Assembly (NCBI GenBank): GCA_949130495.1
Contig: OX422213.1
Location: forward strand, 203,415,660 to 203,479,659
Origin: Sambucus nigra
Taxonomy: Eukaryota > Streptophyta > Magnoliopsida > Dipsacales > Adoxaceae
Direction: 5' to 3'
Length of the DNA: 64,000 nt
Part shown: piece after piece, positions 9,601-22,901 of the stretch
How the letters are laid out: each line of letters opens with the position of its first letter
Numbering within the stretch: the stretch's first letter is position 1
Made by a program: the position numbers and the translations under genes
The notes under the pieces: model-generated
Told to the model about the DNA's origin: nothing
Seen by the model: only the letters and a program-made list of their open reading frames with translations
Databases searched by the model: none

Positions 9601-11200
9601 TTCTCTCGCAGCCTGTTCTTCATTATGCTGAACATAACAAGAACCAGACAAAAAGAACAAAATATAAACAGGTTAGGGCCCGTTTTGATAAGATGCATCA
9701 AAGCTACGAGTGCAAGATTTCATAAATAGGTCAGGCTCGCTCTTCACTTATGACATAATGTTCACCTCTCTTCTAAAGTTAACCCTAACGCGTACATTTT
9801 ATTTTAAGTTAAGCTACCCAACTACTAATAAGGATATCCTAACTATCTAGAATATGCCTGGTTTATCGATTGCCATTCATTTATTCTCACAAGTCATTTA
9901 AGCATGGAGGACCACATATAATTAAAGTTATTTTGCAATTCCATTTAACCATTTTTCATTAAAACACAATTTCATTGAGGACAATTATATGCATAAAATA
10001 ACAGTTCTAAGACAATCCTTTCGAGATTACCCCACTGGATGCGTTCCCTAATTTCTACCATCTTCCAGGGCCTATTTTCATAGCCACCTGGGTACCCACA
10101 ATCGATACCTCGTTATTTTTCAAATCCTAAATCAAAATGCATGTAAGAGGGTACTTTAGATTATAGATGGAGGCGTAACCCCTATTTGAGTATGGTAATG
10201 ATAAGCTAATTTCGCCAAAGATTTGGATTAAAGATAGGGCATGCAGACACAAACTTAATGAAGATAAGACTCAGTTTAAACTCACAAATCTCTCGTTTAT
10301 AACTCAGAAAAGTAGTAATGAAATTTAGAAGTAACTTAGCTAGAGGGAGAGAGAAGTAAGCACCCTAAATAACCTTGGTAGGAAAGTGAAAAACACACGA
10401 AACACCCTCAAGAATCTCTGTCAAATAGTAAAAGCTTTGTAATAAGTAACAATGGTGAGTGGGTAAACCATTTGGTTTGTAATAACTCTCTCTGATGTAT
10501 ATGCTCTCCAGCAATAACTTCTGAACCCTCAAAATATCATCCTCTCCTCAAAGGTGGTTGGGGTCCTTAAATAGCCCCCACACCCCCGAGGCAACTCAGT
10601 TATTAAAGATTGTGAAAGACATCCCTCATACTATATGTCACAACATTAAATGCCTGATGCACTAGTTGTCTCCACGTCATAGACCTTAAATGCCAAGACA
10701 CGCCTTTTGCTTAACCGCTGACAGCCCTAAATACCATGATGGTTTACTCAAGTGCATGTCTGACATTATTTAACTGGCTAGTTACATCACCTACAGTAGA
10801 TGTGACATTAAGCAGAGGGCTATTTGGTTCTCAACTTAACGCCCGATGGAACTCCAAGCTACTCCGCCCGAGGTTCCACGGTTAGGGTCATTCGGTGTTT
10901 TTACTAGGTGTATCTAAGATGGTCAGGACAAGCCCCAATGGTTACTCACTTCTTAATCCTCCAAACCAAGTCCCTCTAAAGTTCCCACGGCAAGGTCATT
11001 CGATAGAGCAAGAAATCTCTCCCAGGCCCTGCCAAGCTTGGTCTCTCGCGAGTACCGTTTGACCTCACACAAACTCATTATTGATCTTGTTACAACATTA
11101 CAACCGTTATAGCTTATAATCAACATAAACAGAAATACAGTATGACTAATATAACAAGCTAAAGTATGGGTTGTCACGCCAAACTGCCTCGCTGAGTTGC
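9601..11200 (-). mobile_element. Probable leader and LTR of the minus-strand gypsy relic
   Basis: This stretch is upstream of the minus-strand gag and holds no coding sequence. A good TATA-like block reads CTATTTAAGGACCCC on the minus strand (about 10567-10581), preceded by GTGTGGGGG. It looks like an LTR promoter followed by transcribed leader down to the gag. I could not fix the LTR ends or a primer-binding site, and the second LTR is absent because the element is truncated. Confidence 0.4.
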
Positions 11201-11475
11201 CACGCTTGTGCTGCTTCGGTTGCTTAATCTCGAACGCTTTTGTCAATTAAGGAATTACCCTAATCTCGGGATTACCTTCAAGCCCCCTCTACAACCTTCG
11301 ATAGTGAGGTTTAACCACACTCAGAATTACTTCACTTTGAATAAAACAATCACACAATGTAACAACTGGTGTTATGGCCTGATGACGATACTCTCCCTGC
11401 ATTCATTAGCTATGGGATTCACCTCTTTCGTCTAATTTCCCTTATGATAGAATTTAGAGGGGTATGTGCATATAT

Positions 11476-11997
11476 TAGACCTGTCAATGTGTCATGTCGA
11501 GTAGTGTTCGTGTGTTTTTTATCGTGTTTGGATCTTATTGGGTTCGTGTCTAAATGGATGACTTTTTTATCATGTGAAAAAATCATATCCAAACCCGACC
11601 CGTTATGTTAACGTGTCGTGTCATGTTCACTCGTTAATACCCATTAAGATAATGAATTATTTTGAATTGTATACAAGTTGGCATATAATCTCAGTTTTGA
11701 ACCCATGTAGATCCATAATTCATTGACATTGCTAAATCTCTCATTTAGTAAAATTCATTATGATTAAATTAAAATTATGCTACATAAATTATTTATAAGT
11801 TCCAAGAGTATATCTTATTTCCTTAAATTAATGGGTCATAACGGGTCTTATCGAGTATTAACGGGTGAAGGGGGTCAACACTAACCTGACTTGTTAACTA
11901 TTGTGTCTTATCGGGTTGGCACTGATGTGACATGAACCCATTAAAGGTCCACCCATTAACTTATAACTTCGTGTCGTGCCTCATTTTTCCAGGTCTA
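11476..11997. mobile_element. hAT-like MITE, 522 bp
   Basis: Starts TAGACCTG (11476-11483) and ends CAGGTCTA (11990-11997), an 8-bp inverted repeat. The flanking 8-mers are GCATATAT (11468-11475) and GCTTATTT (11998-12005), matching at 6 of 8 positions, as for an aged 8-bp hAT target duplication. The interior has GGGTCATAACGGGTC-type motifs in both orientations, frequent in plant non-autonomous hATs. It has no coding capacity. Confidence 0.6.
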
Positions 11998-12059
11998 GCT
12001 TATTTATACCATAATCACAAGATATATCTTAATTACATACCCAGTTCTCACATCCGAAA

Positions 12060-12061
<2 letters not shown>

Positions 12062-12116
<55 letters not shown>
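12062..12116. repeat. (TA)n microsatellite
   Basis: About 27 uninterrupted TA units. Confidence 0.99.
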
Positions 12117-12119
<3 letters not shown>

Positions 12120-12129
12120 AATTTAGGAC

Positions 12130-13519
12130 ATAAGGTATAAAGACTTCTATACTAGCCCCCAAAATCCAAAACGACACAATCTGACTACACACCAATCCTA
12201 AAATCGTTTACTTAAACACATGAGTTATTATGCTCTCATATCTAATCCCCGAAACATGTCCGGATGCCCCTTCACTATGCTAGGGTATCAATCTCTGATA
12301 TAAGGTCATATTCATCTATAACACATCATATAATAAGGCTCCTAAGCTTTAAACCAAAAAGAATTAGAGTTGAATCAGAGTTAGAAAAATCCTTCAAAAC
12401 AGTAGGATTTCTAAATCGATTCGCCTCGGGCTGAATCGATTCGCCCTTGAAGTGAATCGATTCACCAGAAAGCGAATTTATTCGTTCGAGAGAACCCAAG
12501 ATTCTATAAAGATGCTAATTTGTTGAATAAGTTCGATCTACCCCGAATCAATTTGCAACCTTAGACCTATAGCCTACCATTTTAGCGAATTGATTCGCTA
12601 AGGAGCGAATTGATTTGACTGGGTTAGACAACCCATTTATGGCTATGGGTTTAAATGAAAACCTAGATCTCCAACCCATTTCTTCTACCATCTAAACCCA
12701 CTATCATCAACTAAAAACATCCAAAATCACTCCTACATAATAACCCACTAATATGAACTCTTAAATCTAGTCTATATCATATACATGAGGATCAAAACAA
12801 CAAAATAATCAAAATCCCTAAACTGGTTAAACTCAATAACACTAACCATTTATACAAATTATTAAAACACAATCATAATTTGTGAAAGTTTAATAACTTG
12901 CCTCAAGATTGAAGCCTCTAATTTCTTCTCGTTGATACGATTCCAAGATCAATTAACAAATCTCTTTCTTTTCTCCTCTTTCTCTCAAGCTCTTCTCCTC
13001 ACTCTCTCTTTAGGTTAAACACAAATAATATTTAATAGCTCTTGCAAGACTAAATACCCAAAATAGCTCAAATACAATTAAGTCCAACATTAAATGCTAC
13101 TACATATTTAAAATGACTCATAACTTCATATTTAAGTTATAACTAGCCAAAAGTATCCCATAACCCAAAAACATCCACGTCAATTATTTTGACTATCTCG
13201 ACCCTTTCCGGACTAACCGTTCCCTCTGAACTGACATCTGAGACATATTTAATAATTTCCTATACCAACATCATGTTACCTTTCTAAAAATAATCTAATT
13301 AGGATATAAACCATAATCGTCACTTTAATGCGCAACGACGCAACATAACATAACATTACACTATTTACATTCACGTGACGATAAATATGCAATAATCGTA
13401 AATATTAACTCTTAAATCACACAAATTAATATTAACTTCGATTTTTTTTTATTTTAAATAACTAACCCACACGACAAATTGATATAAAAATAAATACTCA
13501 AAAGTAGGGGATATTACAC
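12130..13519 (-). mobile_element. LTR fragment, minus strand
   Basis: Read on the minus strand it begins TGTAATATCCCCTAC at 13519, matching the TGTAATACCC starts of the large LTRs at 23341 and 42047. Roughly 0.9-1.1 kb into it (12414-12616) are repeated AATCGATTCGC boxes, at the same offset as comparable motif clusters in the other LTRs. It appears to be cut short near the (TA)n tract. No coding sequence is seen. Confidence 0.5.
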
Positions 13520-14990
13520 TTAATCTCAGTCGTTATTTTGAGTAGAGATTCTAAACCCTTCCACTGTTCAGCATAAATAGAGGCAATGGGGTTTACGTTT
13601 TGGATCTTTTGGTGAGTTTGAGAGAGAGAGAGATAAATTTAAAAATTAGGCCAAACTCTGGCAACATTTTCTCAGAAAATTTTCTTTGAGAGTTTTTCCT
13701 GTTTTAAGATTCATTCCTCTTTGGTCTTAAATATCTTTTCCAACTTGTCACGTAGTTGGATCTTGTTTTATCCTTGATAAAAAACGTAGATCTGATTTTT
13801 GATGTGATATAACTCACTTAGATCTGCGTAATTTGATTTATTTTTCAAGAAATCTTTATTTGTTGGTATTTTTGTACTCAAATGTTCCTTTTAAACTTGT
13901 TACCAGTAAATCCATATTCTGTTTCAAGTTTTGAGAAAAATAAACTTCAAAATAGTTAAAGATCTTGAGACGTTTACACTTTCAAGTTCGTATTTCTCAT
14001 TTTGTGAAATAGAAGTGTAAATAAATAAAAAGGAAGTGTATAGGAACTTGGCTCTTTTGAATAGCAAGGTTGTCATTCAATCTGTCACAAAAAATAGAAG
14101 TTTAAGTATTCAACAAACTAAGATTCAGAATCCTAAACTCATCTTAGACGAAATCTGTAGTTTGTAGGATTATTTGTTTGTATAAGTGTGTGTGTGTGTG
14201 TCTGTTTGTGCATGTGTTAAGCACAACACCACAATATGCGTTTCACACTAAAACACTAAAATAGTGTTGGTGGATTGATTTATGACTTTAGAGTTGACAT
14301 AAAGATAAAAGGAGGAGGAGGTACAAAGCTGGGAGAACAACAAGAACAACTTCAGAGCCTTCAGAGAAGTCAAAATTACCTAATGGAGCTGATATAAATT
14401 CTTAACTTAGAATAGGTCTAATTGCTTGTTTAGTTTGTTAATAGTTTGTAATTTGTTAACTCGTTTTTAGTGGATTTTTGTTTTTGAGGTGTAGAGACCT
14501 CCGTGGATGTTTCACCAATTGGGTGGGGTTTTACGAAATTAAAATACCTGTATACTGGCATGTTTAATCTTCCTCTCATCCCTTTCTGATTATGTGCTGA
14601 TTTAGAACTTGTTTAGTTTTGGTTTTCAAAACTTGGTCACCTATAATTGAAATATCTCGTTCATAATAATTTTCATACACATCTTGTGTTAGTAATTTGT
14701 TTTGTAAAAAAGAGTTTCTCAGACAAACTGTTCGGAGCCGTTTAAACTGTCTTAAACCATTTAAACAACTTAAGTGGCATTATTTTTCTCACTTTTTTGT
14801 CATTGAAATTCGTAGTAGCCTAGAGTTGTGATAAATTTAATCATGGCCATTGACGGTCATAATGAGTAAACCGGGAGATGTTGTAAAAAAACATAACCAA
14901 TATATTATTTTGAGTTTGAAAAAATTTAACTGGAATTTGTCTTGGCCTAGGATCATGACTAATTCAAACATTAAATTATCTCACCTTTAT
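13520..14990. other. Unassigned AT-rich sequence
   Basis: No gene recognised. A promoter-like CATAAATAGAGG lies near 13572, followed by a GAGAGAGAGA leader, which would fit another LTR or a lost gene start. A short (GT)n tract is at 14186-14200. Confidence 0.4.
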
Positions 14991-14994
14991 TCTG

Positions 14995-15069
14995 TCACGG
15001 CTTAAGACTGTGACATATACCAATTTTCATGGCCTCGAGCCGTGACAAAATATCCAATTTGGTGTAGCG
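14995..15069. mobile_element. Degenerate CACTA right-end relic
   Basis: Two palindromes of the same type as at 7939-8476 (GTCACGGC..GACTGTGAC and CATGGCC..GAGCCGTGAC) are followed by AATTTGGTGTAGCG at 15056-15069. That differs from the end at 8485-8499 mainly by one base in CACTA (CGCTA). It is a second, older copy of the family. No convincing left end was found. Confidence 0.6.
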
Positions 15070-15201
15070 TTTAAATATGTTTATTGTAGATTTGAATGAG
15101 TAAACCAAAGATTATATTGGAATTCATGTTTAACTTAGAATTAATTGGCCTATATTATTGGAAACCCTTGATTAAAATGTTTTAGTATGCCTAGGTTGGG
15201 G

Positions 15202-15218
15202 TATATATATATATATAT

Positions 15219-15258
<40 letters not shown>
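15202..15258. repeat. (TA)n(CA)n microsatellite
   Basis: A TA tract passes into about 18 CA units. Confidence 0.98.
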
Positions 15259-15260
<2 letters not shown>

Positions 15261-15580
15261 TATACTGTGATAAACTAAGAGGACTTAAAGAGGGTTTGAG
15301 TGTATTTAACCTATAATTATTAGTATAATCCGATATGGGGATTTGGATGTGCATTGAGGATATAAGTGTTATTTTATATCATATGAGTGAATTATGATAT
15401 TTATAATTATATATTTTACATGGTGGGTTTGGTTAGTCAGCGGGACAACACGGTTGAGGTGGATAGTTCGAGTGAAGCTAGTACTTAGTTGTATTAGGAT
15501 GTAGTGTCATACACTTTGGATTTTATTTGTATACCTAGATATTGTGGATATTTATTAAACTATGATTTTAGTCACAAGTG

Positions 15581-15586
<6 letters not shown>

Positions 15587-15644
<58 letters not shown>
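15587..15644. repeat. (TG)n(AG)n microsatellite
   Basis: About 19 TG units run directly into about 10 AG units. Confidence 0.98.
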
Positions 15645-16305
15645 TACGTGTATATACATGGATACTTAGTCCAATAGTGAGAACAAGTTTATTGATAATG
15701 TTAAATACCTATATATTAGGTGCGTGGGTAGTTTAACATTATGAATAATGTGCTTTGGTGGTTGTGGATTTTTTTGGTATCTTTATTGGTGTACACATAT
15801 AGGTATACATGAGACTCAGTTATTGTTATGAGGATAATTCGGGAATCCATTGGTATGTTTTTAATGTATTTAACGAAGGTGTATATAACTAGTGAAAATG
15901 TTAAAATACCGGGAATGGGTTAATCGTTTTGAGAAAATAATGGTTAACAATATGTGATCGTCGTATATTCTTAGTGATGGATTTTATTAGAGTAGTGACA
16001 TTATTTGTATGGATTATATGTGGGGTCTAAGTTGTGTTATCGCCGAGCCATTGGACGATTATATTTTCATCTATTTGTATGGATGATAGACAATATGAGT
16101 TGGATGAATAGTCTTCATATTGTTCTATTTGTTTGATGATAGATGTTATGGGTGGTGGTAAATACGGTCCCGAATGGTTGATTTCTTTAGGCCGACATAA
16201 TATATGTATATTTATTGGTTTATACATATATTTGATTTGGGTATCTTCTTAGGAAGTCTCTTACCATTATCTCTAATGAACGATCTGACTAAACTTATGT
16301 ATATT

Positions 16306-16640
16306 AGGGGGTTCCTTGTTTGGAATTCTTCTGCAAGACGTTCCATGCATGTAGTTTAGTTCGGTTGAGAGTTATGAGCTATTGAGTAGGAGATCCTTGC
16401 GACTTACTGGTATAGATTTTGTATTATGTGGAGATTATTATTGTATGTGTTTAGTCTTGGGCCAACGGATCTTAATAAACGAGGTGTTCATTGTATGGAT
16501 TTCTCTTGTGAGTTGTCCCACACATGAAGCTTAGTAAGGTTGGGAGTGGAGAGATGGAGTGGCACTAGATTACTGGTTTATACTTCATGTTTTACTTATG
16601 TGGGTATAGTTAGCCTTAGCATGGTAAGGTATGGATTGGG
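16306..16640. repeat. Diverged ~174-bp tandem duplication
   Basis: Two consecutive stretches align loosely. Shared landmarks are a GGAATTCTTCTG / GGATTTCTCTTG start and ACTGGTATA / ACTGGTTTATA followed by TTATGTGG. The surrounding 15.3-17.0 kb is otherwise featureless AT-rich DNA, probably old LTR sequence. Confidence 0.5.
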
Positions 16641-17091
16641 TACGGTCAGTTTAGAACTGTTTTACTTATAAGAGGTGACATATTTATTGCATAAGTGCCG
16701 GTGGGTGACGACTTGGGGGTGTAAATGGGTCGCAATTGATACTTTTAAGTAATATAGATATTTCTTGCAAATTTTGGGCTCTGACTTAAATCTATAAAGT
16801 TTCCCTACCAAATATTATTATTGTTACACACGATAAGTAAGAATGAGTAGTTAGAGTTGGACTGAGCTATCATAGTTGCAGTATTTGGAGATTCAGCTCA
16901 TCATCCTTTATATAGGAGTTACTTTCCATTCCAATTCTTATTTCCATTACTCTATAGTATTCAGGAGTTTTATATATGAATTGAGGTGGTTTAAGTTCCT
17001 TTACATTTCAGTTGAGACTTATGTTTTATTGGAAACTCATTACAGTGGATTCAATTTTATTGGAGAGTTTTACTTTATCTCACTTCAATGT

Positions 17092-17193
<102 letters not shown>

Positions 17194-17369
17194 GTTATAG
17201 ATGATTTTTATTTATCATTGATGTTGAGAATGCTATAAATTGATTAAAATGCCTTATATTTGGCATTCTAGACTGATCAGCTGCGCATGAAAAAATAGGA
17301 CTTGCTACACAAAATTCATATATGGTTTTAAGAATAAAACCCTAACACCGACAATCGCACCCACCATTT

Positions 17370-17381
17370 CTCTCTCCCCCC

Positions 17382-17435
<54 letters not shown>

Positions 17436-17486
17436 AAACACACATAGACACACTCTTACACATGCACACACATATACACAAACACA
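17370..17486. repeat. (CT)n(CA)n compound microsatellite
   Basis: A CT tract passes into CA units at 17399-17430, then into degenerate CACACA/CATACACA. Confidence 0.97.
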
Positions 17487-17739
17487 AAAACTCATATGCA
17501 CTCGTTGAATCTTAATCTATTTTAACCAGAAGTTTGAAATCAAATTCGAAACCAAATAAAAAACCAAACAAACTTAATTTGAGATTTATAGGTTTGCAGG
17601 TGTTGATTTCTAGGTTTGTAGGAATTGGTAGTGGAGGATGCTAGTTAGGTTTATTTAGATTTGACAAGTACGTTGTGTGTGTGTGTCTGTGTTTGTGATG
17701 ATTATGGTAGTCCATAGTGGCAACGAAAGTGGTGTTATG

Positions 17740-18860
17740 TGTAAACCCCCATATTTTTGGGATATATTTACATAGAATTATTGAGGATTTTTTGGGATTT
17801 TATAGGAATTTCCTTAATTTTATTTAGTTTTGTTCTAAATTGGAATAAGGAGGTAAGGTCAAGGGTGTTTTGGTCATTTGATTAAGATTAGGGATCAAGC
17901 ATGGGTTTGTAGTGGACGTAATTTCGTAATTAGTGAGGAGTGTGAACAGTTGTGGTAAGGAAGGATTTTAGCAGCAAAAGAAGAGAGAAAAGTGAGTTCC
18001 ACCCTCGGAGGAGGCTCGTGATCTCAGAAGTTTTGGGTGTGATTGCGACCTCAGACCTCGCAACCGCGGGTAGCATGGTTCGACTGCATCCCTCTAGGAG
18101 CACGGTCATCTTATGGTTGGTCCATGGGGAAAACTGGTTGGGGTTTATTTAAATGACTTATGAGTGGGGTTTCTCCTTATTTTGACCTTAGTTCTCATTA
18201 GATAACCTACAACACTCTTCAAACTTCATCTCTTACCCTCGAAGCCCTAAATCTCCATTAGAATACATCTTCAAACCTGCATTAGAGGACCTTGCACTTA
18301 GATTTTGAGATTTTTTCAAAATAGTTAGTTAATAATATTTCCAAGAAAATTACGGATCCAAGATCATATTTGGGAGATGGAAGATTTCAAATTTCAAGTC
18401 AAATTTATATCTTCGTGGAATTTTAATCATTTGAGATAGGTGTTTTCCTTCTGTGGTTAGTCTATGTACTATACATGTTAACCTTTTTTTGCATAAAAAT
18501 ATTTCATGTTATGTGTTGCATATTTATATGTTTTACCTATATATAAATATCATACTTGTTGCACACATATTTATGTTATCTTGTTTTCATGCTATGTAGT
18601 TGGGGAAAATTATGAATAAATGAATTTACCTATATGTTGGGTTTTAGAATTTTGGGTAGATGATAAAAGTCAATTTGTGAAAATTAAATCTAATTTCTTA
18701 AAAATTAAATTGGGAGCATCATCTTGTTTTTTTACTATTTTTGGAGGATGCATAAGCATCCCTTAGCCAAACTATCATTGGATGGTGTGTGCTTTCAGGC
18801 TATGATTTTCTATTTTATCGAAAGAACTAGTCCATGGACCTCTTGAGGTAGGATTTAACA
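17740..18860 (+). mobile_element. LTR-like fragment, plus strand
   Basis: Begins TGTAAACCCCCATATTTTTG, similar to the starts of the gypsy LTRs in this window. A TATA-like TTTATTTAAATG lies near 18144, followed by a CT-rich leader. No PBS or coding region follows, and the 3' border is unclear. Confidence 0.35.
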
Positions 18861-18947
18861 GTGAGGTTCTGCCATGTCCCCACTTATCATTGCGACATGG
18901 AAACTGAGATAGTTCAAGATTTCAACACAAACCCTATCCCATCTCCT

Positions 18948-19375
18948 TATTCTATCCCTCTCGTTCATCTAATGTCTACCCCCAAAACCCTACCTCTCCT
19001 CAGCCGCCGCCCCCTCCTTTGTCGCCAGAATGATTTTGTGATTTGGTTTGTGTGTGATTTGGGTTTTTTTTATTTGCTTATGGATGTGAGGGAATGAGTT
19101 TCATGATGCATATGAGCTAGGAATAAACAACTTGCCCCTTGAAAAGTGTACACAACACAATAATAGTCCATTCTTTAATTTACTCCATCTTTCTTTTCAA
19201 TTACAGTTTATATGTAAGTGAATATTGATATTTAATTATAAAATCCTCTTTTTTCTTTGCACTTTAATGTGGTTTTGTATGGCATCGGTTTAACCTATAT
19301 TTTTATATGAGGTTTATTCAAATTTGATTACATTGTGTTGGTTTTTGTATTGAAGTTAATGAATGAGGCGCCTAT
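18948..19375. other. Sequence upstream of the PGES2-like fragment
   Basis: A short CT/CCC-rich stretch around 18972-19030 could encode MSTPKTLPLLSRRPLLCRQ, reminiscent of an organelle-targeting start, but it is unlinked to the fragment by any clear splice site. The rest is AT-rich with nothing recognised. Confidence 0.25.
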
Positions 19376-19618
19376 ATTGTTAATAAATTGTTCCAAAGGT
19401 TGCATCCTGAATTATCCGTGTACTCTGTCCCTGATGGTGATGAATATAGGAAGTGGCGTGGGTGGGTCGACAATCATTTGGTGCATGTCTTATCACCCAA
19501 CGTATATCGACCTACCACCGAGGCTCTTGAGTCATTTGATTACATCACAAGTGATGGTAACTTCTTGACTGAAAGGATTATAACCAAGTATGCTGGAGCT
19601 GCAGCTATGTATAATTGA
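19376..19618 (+). pseudogene. Exon fragment of a prostaglandin E synthase 2-like (GST-fold) gene
   Basis: In frame from 19376 it encodes IVNKLFQRLHPEL, then KWRGWVDNHLVHVLSPNVYR, then TEALESFDYITSDGNF and ITKYAGAAAMY, followed by Asn and TGA (19616-19618). This is a strong match to the segment joining the thioredoxin-like and helical GST domains of membrane-associated prostaglandin E synthase 2-like proteins of plants. The family normally continues with FVSKKLKK; here it stops. Upstream in frame lies TGA about 9 nt before, and no splice signals in the expected places are seen. Catalytic N-terminal and C-terminal parts are absent. It is a broken gene piece, possibly captured by a transposon (a Helitron end lies 3.3 kb downstream). 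Confidence 0.75.
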
Positions 19619-20498
19619 TCTTATGGTAACTTCTAGGTATAATTTATCTTATATCGACTTATATTGATCTTGATCATAATTCATTATCATTGATGTTAAT
19701 TGAACTTCAAAGCGCTCATTTCAGATCTTCTTTCGAAAATCTAATCACAAACCTTCATTTACGTTTGTACCTTCATTAGTTGCATTTTTTGTTCGGTCAA
19801 CGGAGCATCATTAGCTGCATTTTTTGTGATCGAAAATGTTGTTGTTTTGTGATCGAAAATGCGAGAGTGGTATTTTGTAAATTATAAATGGAAAATCTTT
19901 TCACAAAACATCAATCGAAAATGTTATGTGTGGTAGGACTGATGAGGGAACAGGTATTAGTGAAAAACACAAGTTGACATTTGCTTCCATCATGTCTTTC
20001 ATGTTATCCAACTCCCGGTTACAAAGCCAGCTCCGTTCCAGGTTACAAATGTGTGTTGGTTTTGATAAGTATAGTTTCCAACTATAACAAATATGAATTA
20101 GTGCAATGACATTCAATATACTGGAAATGTTATTGGATGTGAATATGTGTTAAACATCATGGTTTTGCATTTTTAGTGAATGTTTAGTGAATGCTTATAT
20201 TAGTGAATGTTTCCTTTTAATTTATATTGGTGAAATCACATTCACTCTTCTTATAAATTTATATTAGTTAATGTTTCCTTCTTATAAATTTGTTTATAGT
20301 TCTCTTAATTAGACTATTTTCCTGTTCAATAAGTTGTGTTGTCCTTATTTTGTCATGGGGATTCCAGGTGCGAATTTGGAATTGTTGGACGACAAAATTA
20401 GAATTCATTGACCATTGTATTTTGTTCAGATTTAGTTTATGATTTGATGGTTTGTTCATTGTACTTATAGATGATTTCGTCCCAAACATTTTATTGAT

Positions 20499-20558
20499 CA
20501 TACCTGTCTGTATGCTATTTTTGTGCTCATACCTGTCCGTATGCTATTTTTGTGCTCA
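20499..20558. repeat. 29-bp tandem duplication
   Basis: Two copies of a unit starting ATACCTGTC and ending TTTTTGTGCTC, with one mismatch. Confidence 0.9.
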
Positions 20559-21662
20559 TATTATCTCTTCACGTATTCAGAGTTAAATCCTTCCTATTTT
20601 TATATAAGAATATTCTTCCTTTGTTACTTAAGTTGAATAGGTTTGGCATGGCTGTGAAGGTTCGGATATGATACGTGAGTTAATTGACGAATTCAAAGAG
20701 AATGTTGTTTTTTGAGATTCTATTGGAGGGCCTTTTAGTTTGGGATTTTATTTTTCTCTAACTTTGTTAACTTTCTACTCTCAGTTTGCTAAATACAGAT
20801 GCAATCAATTCTTTTTATATAATAAAATATTTGTTTTATACCTAAATATCTATACTTTACTCCATCTTGAAATTTTTGGTTCAGTGCATATATGCAATTG
20901 CATATGCCTATCTTTCATTATTATTGCTCAGAATCTAAAATTTTGCTCCATATTGAAATGCATAAAATTTCATTATCAGTGCATAAATAGAGTATTACCT
21001 AGACTTTTGTAATGTTTGATCATGATTATTATGTATGTCAATAGTTTATAAAATGCTAACTTACTGAACCAAATTTCGTTTAAGGGATGGTATTGTATGC
21101 ATTTAAGTTGTGCATAACATAAACATAAATAAAGAGAACTAAAGCTACGAAGTAATGAAGTCAAGGGATTAAAGAGTAGTGGCAGCAGCAATGAAGTCAA
21201 GGGATTGAAGAGGTTAACTTGAAGTTAAGGAAATTAGCAATAAAGAGGTCAAGGGAAGTAGTAGTGACAACAGGAGAAACAATGAATATGTTAACTTTAA
21301 GTGGCTAACTTGAAGAGGTTAAGGGAGAGTCCAAACACTCGCAACCACAATGAGGATGCTATAGAGGAGAGGTCGTGGGCTTGGGAAGGAGTTGGGGTCT
21401 ACATTCGGATCTACATTCGGGATCAGCATAATGGGGAGTTGGGGCCTGCATAAGGATGTAGCAACAATGAGGGAGTTGGGGTTTGCATTCGGATAAACTG
21501 TATATGAGGAAGAGCATGGGCTTGGGAAGGAGGAGGTGACAGATTTCTGATTATGATATTTTTTTTTGGTACAATGATATTTTTTTAGCTACTAATGTGT
21601 TTGTTGGTACAATGCTATTTTTTTCAACAAATCCAGGTAATTTGCTATGTTAACTTGGTTTG

Positions 21663-21727
21663 GATTTCTGATAATAGGCCTAGATTTCTTATAATAGGCC
21701 TAGATTTCTGATAATAAGCCTAGATAT
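21663..21727. repeat. 20-bp tandem repeat, about 3 copies
   Basis: GATTTCTGATAATAGGCCTA repeats at 21663, 21683 and 21703 with single-base differences. Confidence 0.95.
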
Positions 21728-22901
21728 GGAGACTGTTGCAGGTCTTGCTATCATAGGAGGTCTGAAATATACTGAATTAGAGTTCTCTGTATCATCCTCG
21801 CGATGATACATTCTACATTTCATACACAAAGTTAAGGTTTTAATGATTCATTTCTCATCTTCTGATTTTTGTTTATATTATACTACTGTAAAAAAGGATT
21901 ACTAGAAATATTTTTTTTGTTTTTGTGATGTAAATAAGGGATACATTTGGTACACAAACGTCATGTATGCAGATTTTGGGGTGCTAATTCTTTGTGGTAT
22001 CAATTCTTTTTATATCATGTATGTATGCATATGTAAATAAGGGATACATTTGGTACACTTTCTCATTTGTAGGATTATGATTACGATCACAACTATTTAA
22101 CAATTAAGGAATGATCACTAGAAATCTCCCACAGCCTCAAAGTTGGTCCCTCATATATTTGGTACTATTTTCACACTTATATTTTCATGTTTTATTATCT
22201 ACAAATTGTTTTTTTGATATAGGCCTCATAACGTTTGATTGATGATTTCAATAAGAAACCAATTGTGCAAAAGGTTACTCAGGTTGAAAAATTCTCCATC
22301 TTAAGATTTAATAATAAATTTCTTTTCATTATGGTACAATATTTGGATTGAAGATCCACAAAGTGATGCAAATAATGAAGATTATAATCCTTATGATTCA
22401 GAACCTGAGGATGACCATCGTAAATACGATGATGGTGATGATGCCACTTCCGATTAACTCTCAATTGTGTGGAATCGATTAGCTCTTCGGTATGTTGAAT
22501 TCTACACAAGTTTAAAACCATGGTGGGTCGATTTGTTGGCAGCTCGACTTGATTTATACAGTGGTGGGCCGACGGTAACAGTGGGTCGATTGAATTGAAG
22601 CTGAAAGTGTCACTACTTATACACAGGTATTCTAGTCAGTTCTGCATCTCATATTTTTCTTTTTGGGAATATGGTGCGCCAGAGTAACAGTGGTAACTTC
22701 TCACCGGTTCAGTACAAGGACTGCAGGATTATTAGATTTTGGAGCCAACATTGGACAAAGCTCTATCGTCACAATCATCTAAGTTGCGACACTGGTTACG
22801 GTCACTCTCTTATTGTGTATTCTTTTTGCATCTTTTGCGATTACGTACTTTGAAATTTTTTGTCCTTTTGCGCTTACGTACTTTGAAATATTTTCGCTGT
22901 G

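Larger units (their letters stand above)
19619..22640. other. AT-rich sequence with minor repeats
   Basis: No gene recognised. It contains a GA-rich stretch at 21120-21560 with repeated AAGTCAAGGGATT and GGGCTTGGGAAGGAG motifs. Confidence 0.5.

Noticed and set aside
14222..15069. Small complete CACTA element from CACAACACCACAAT to GGTGTAGCG
   Set aside because: The left end matches poorly, there are no palindromes near it, and the 3-bp flanks (AAG and TTT) differ.
22279..22521. His-rich small frame on the minus strand
   Set aside because: It comes from a GATGATGGTGATGATG stretch; no family resemblance.
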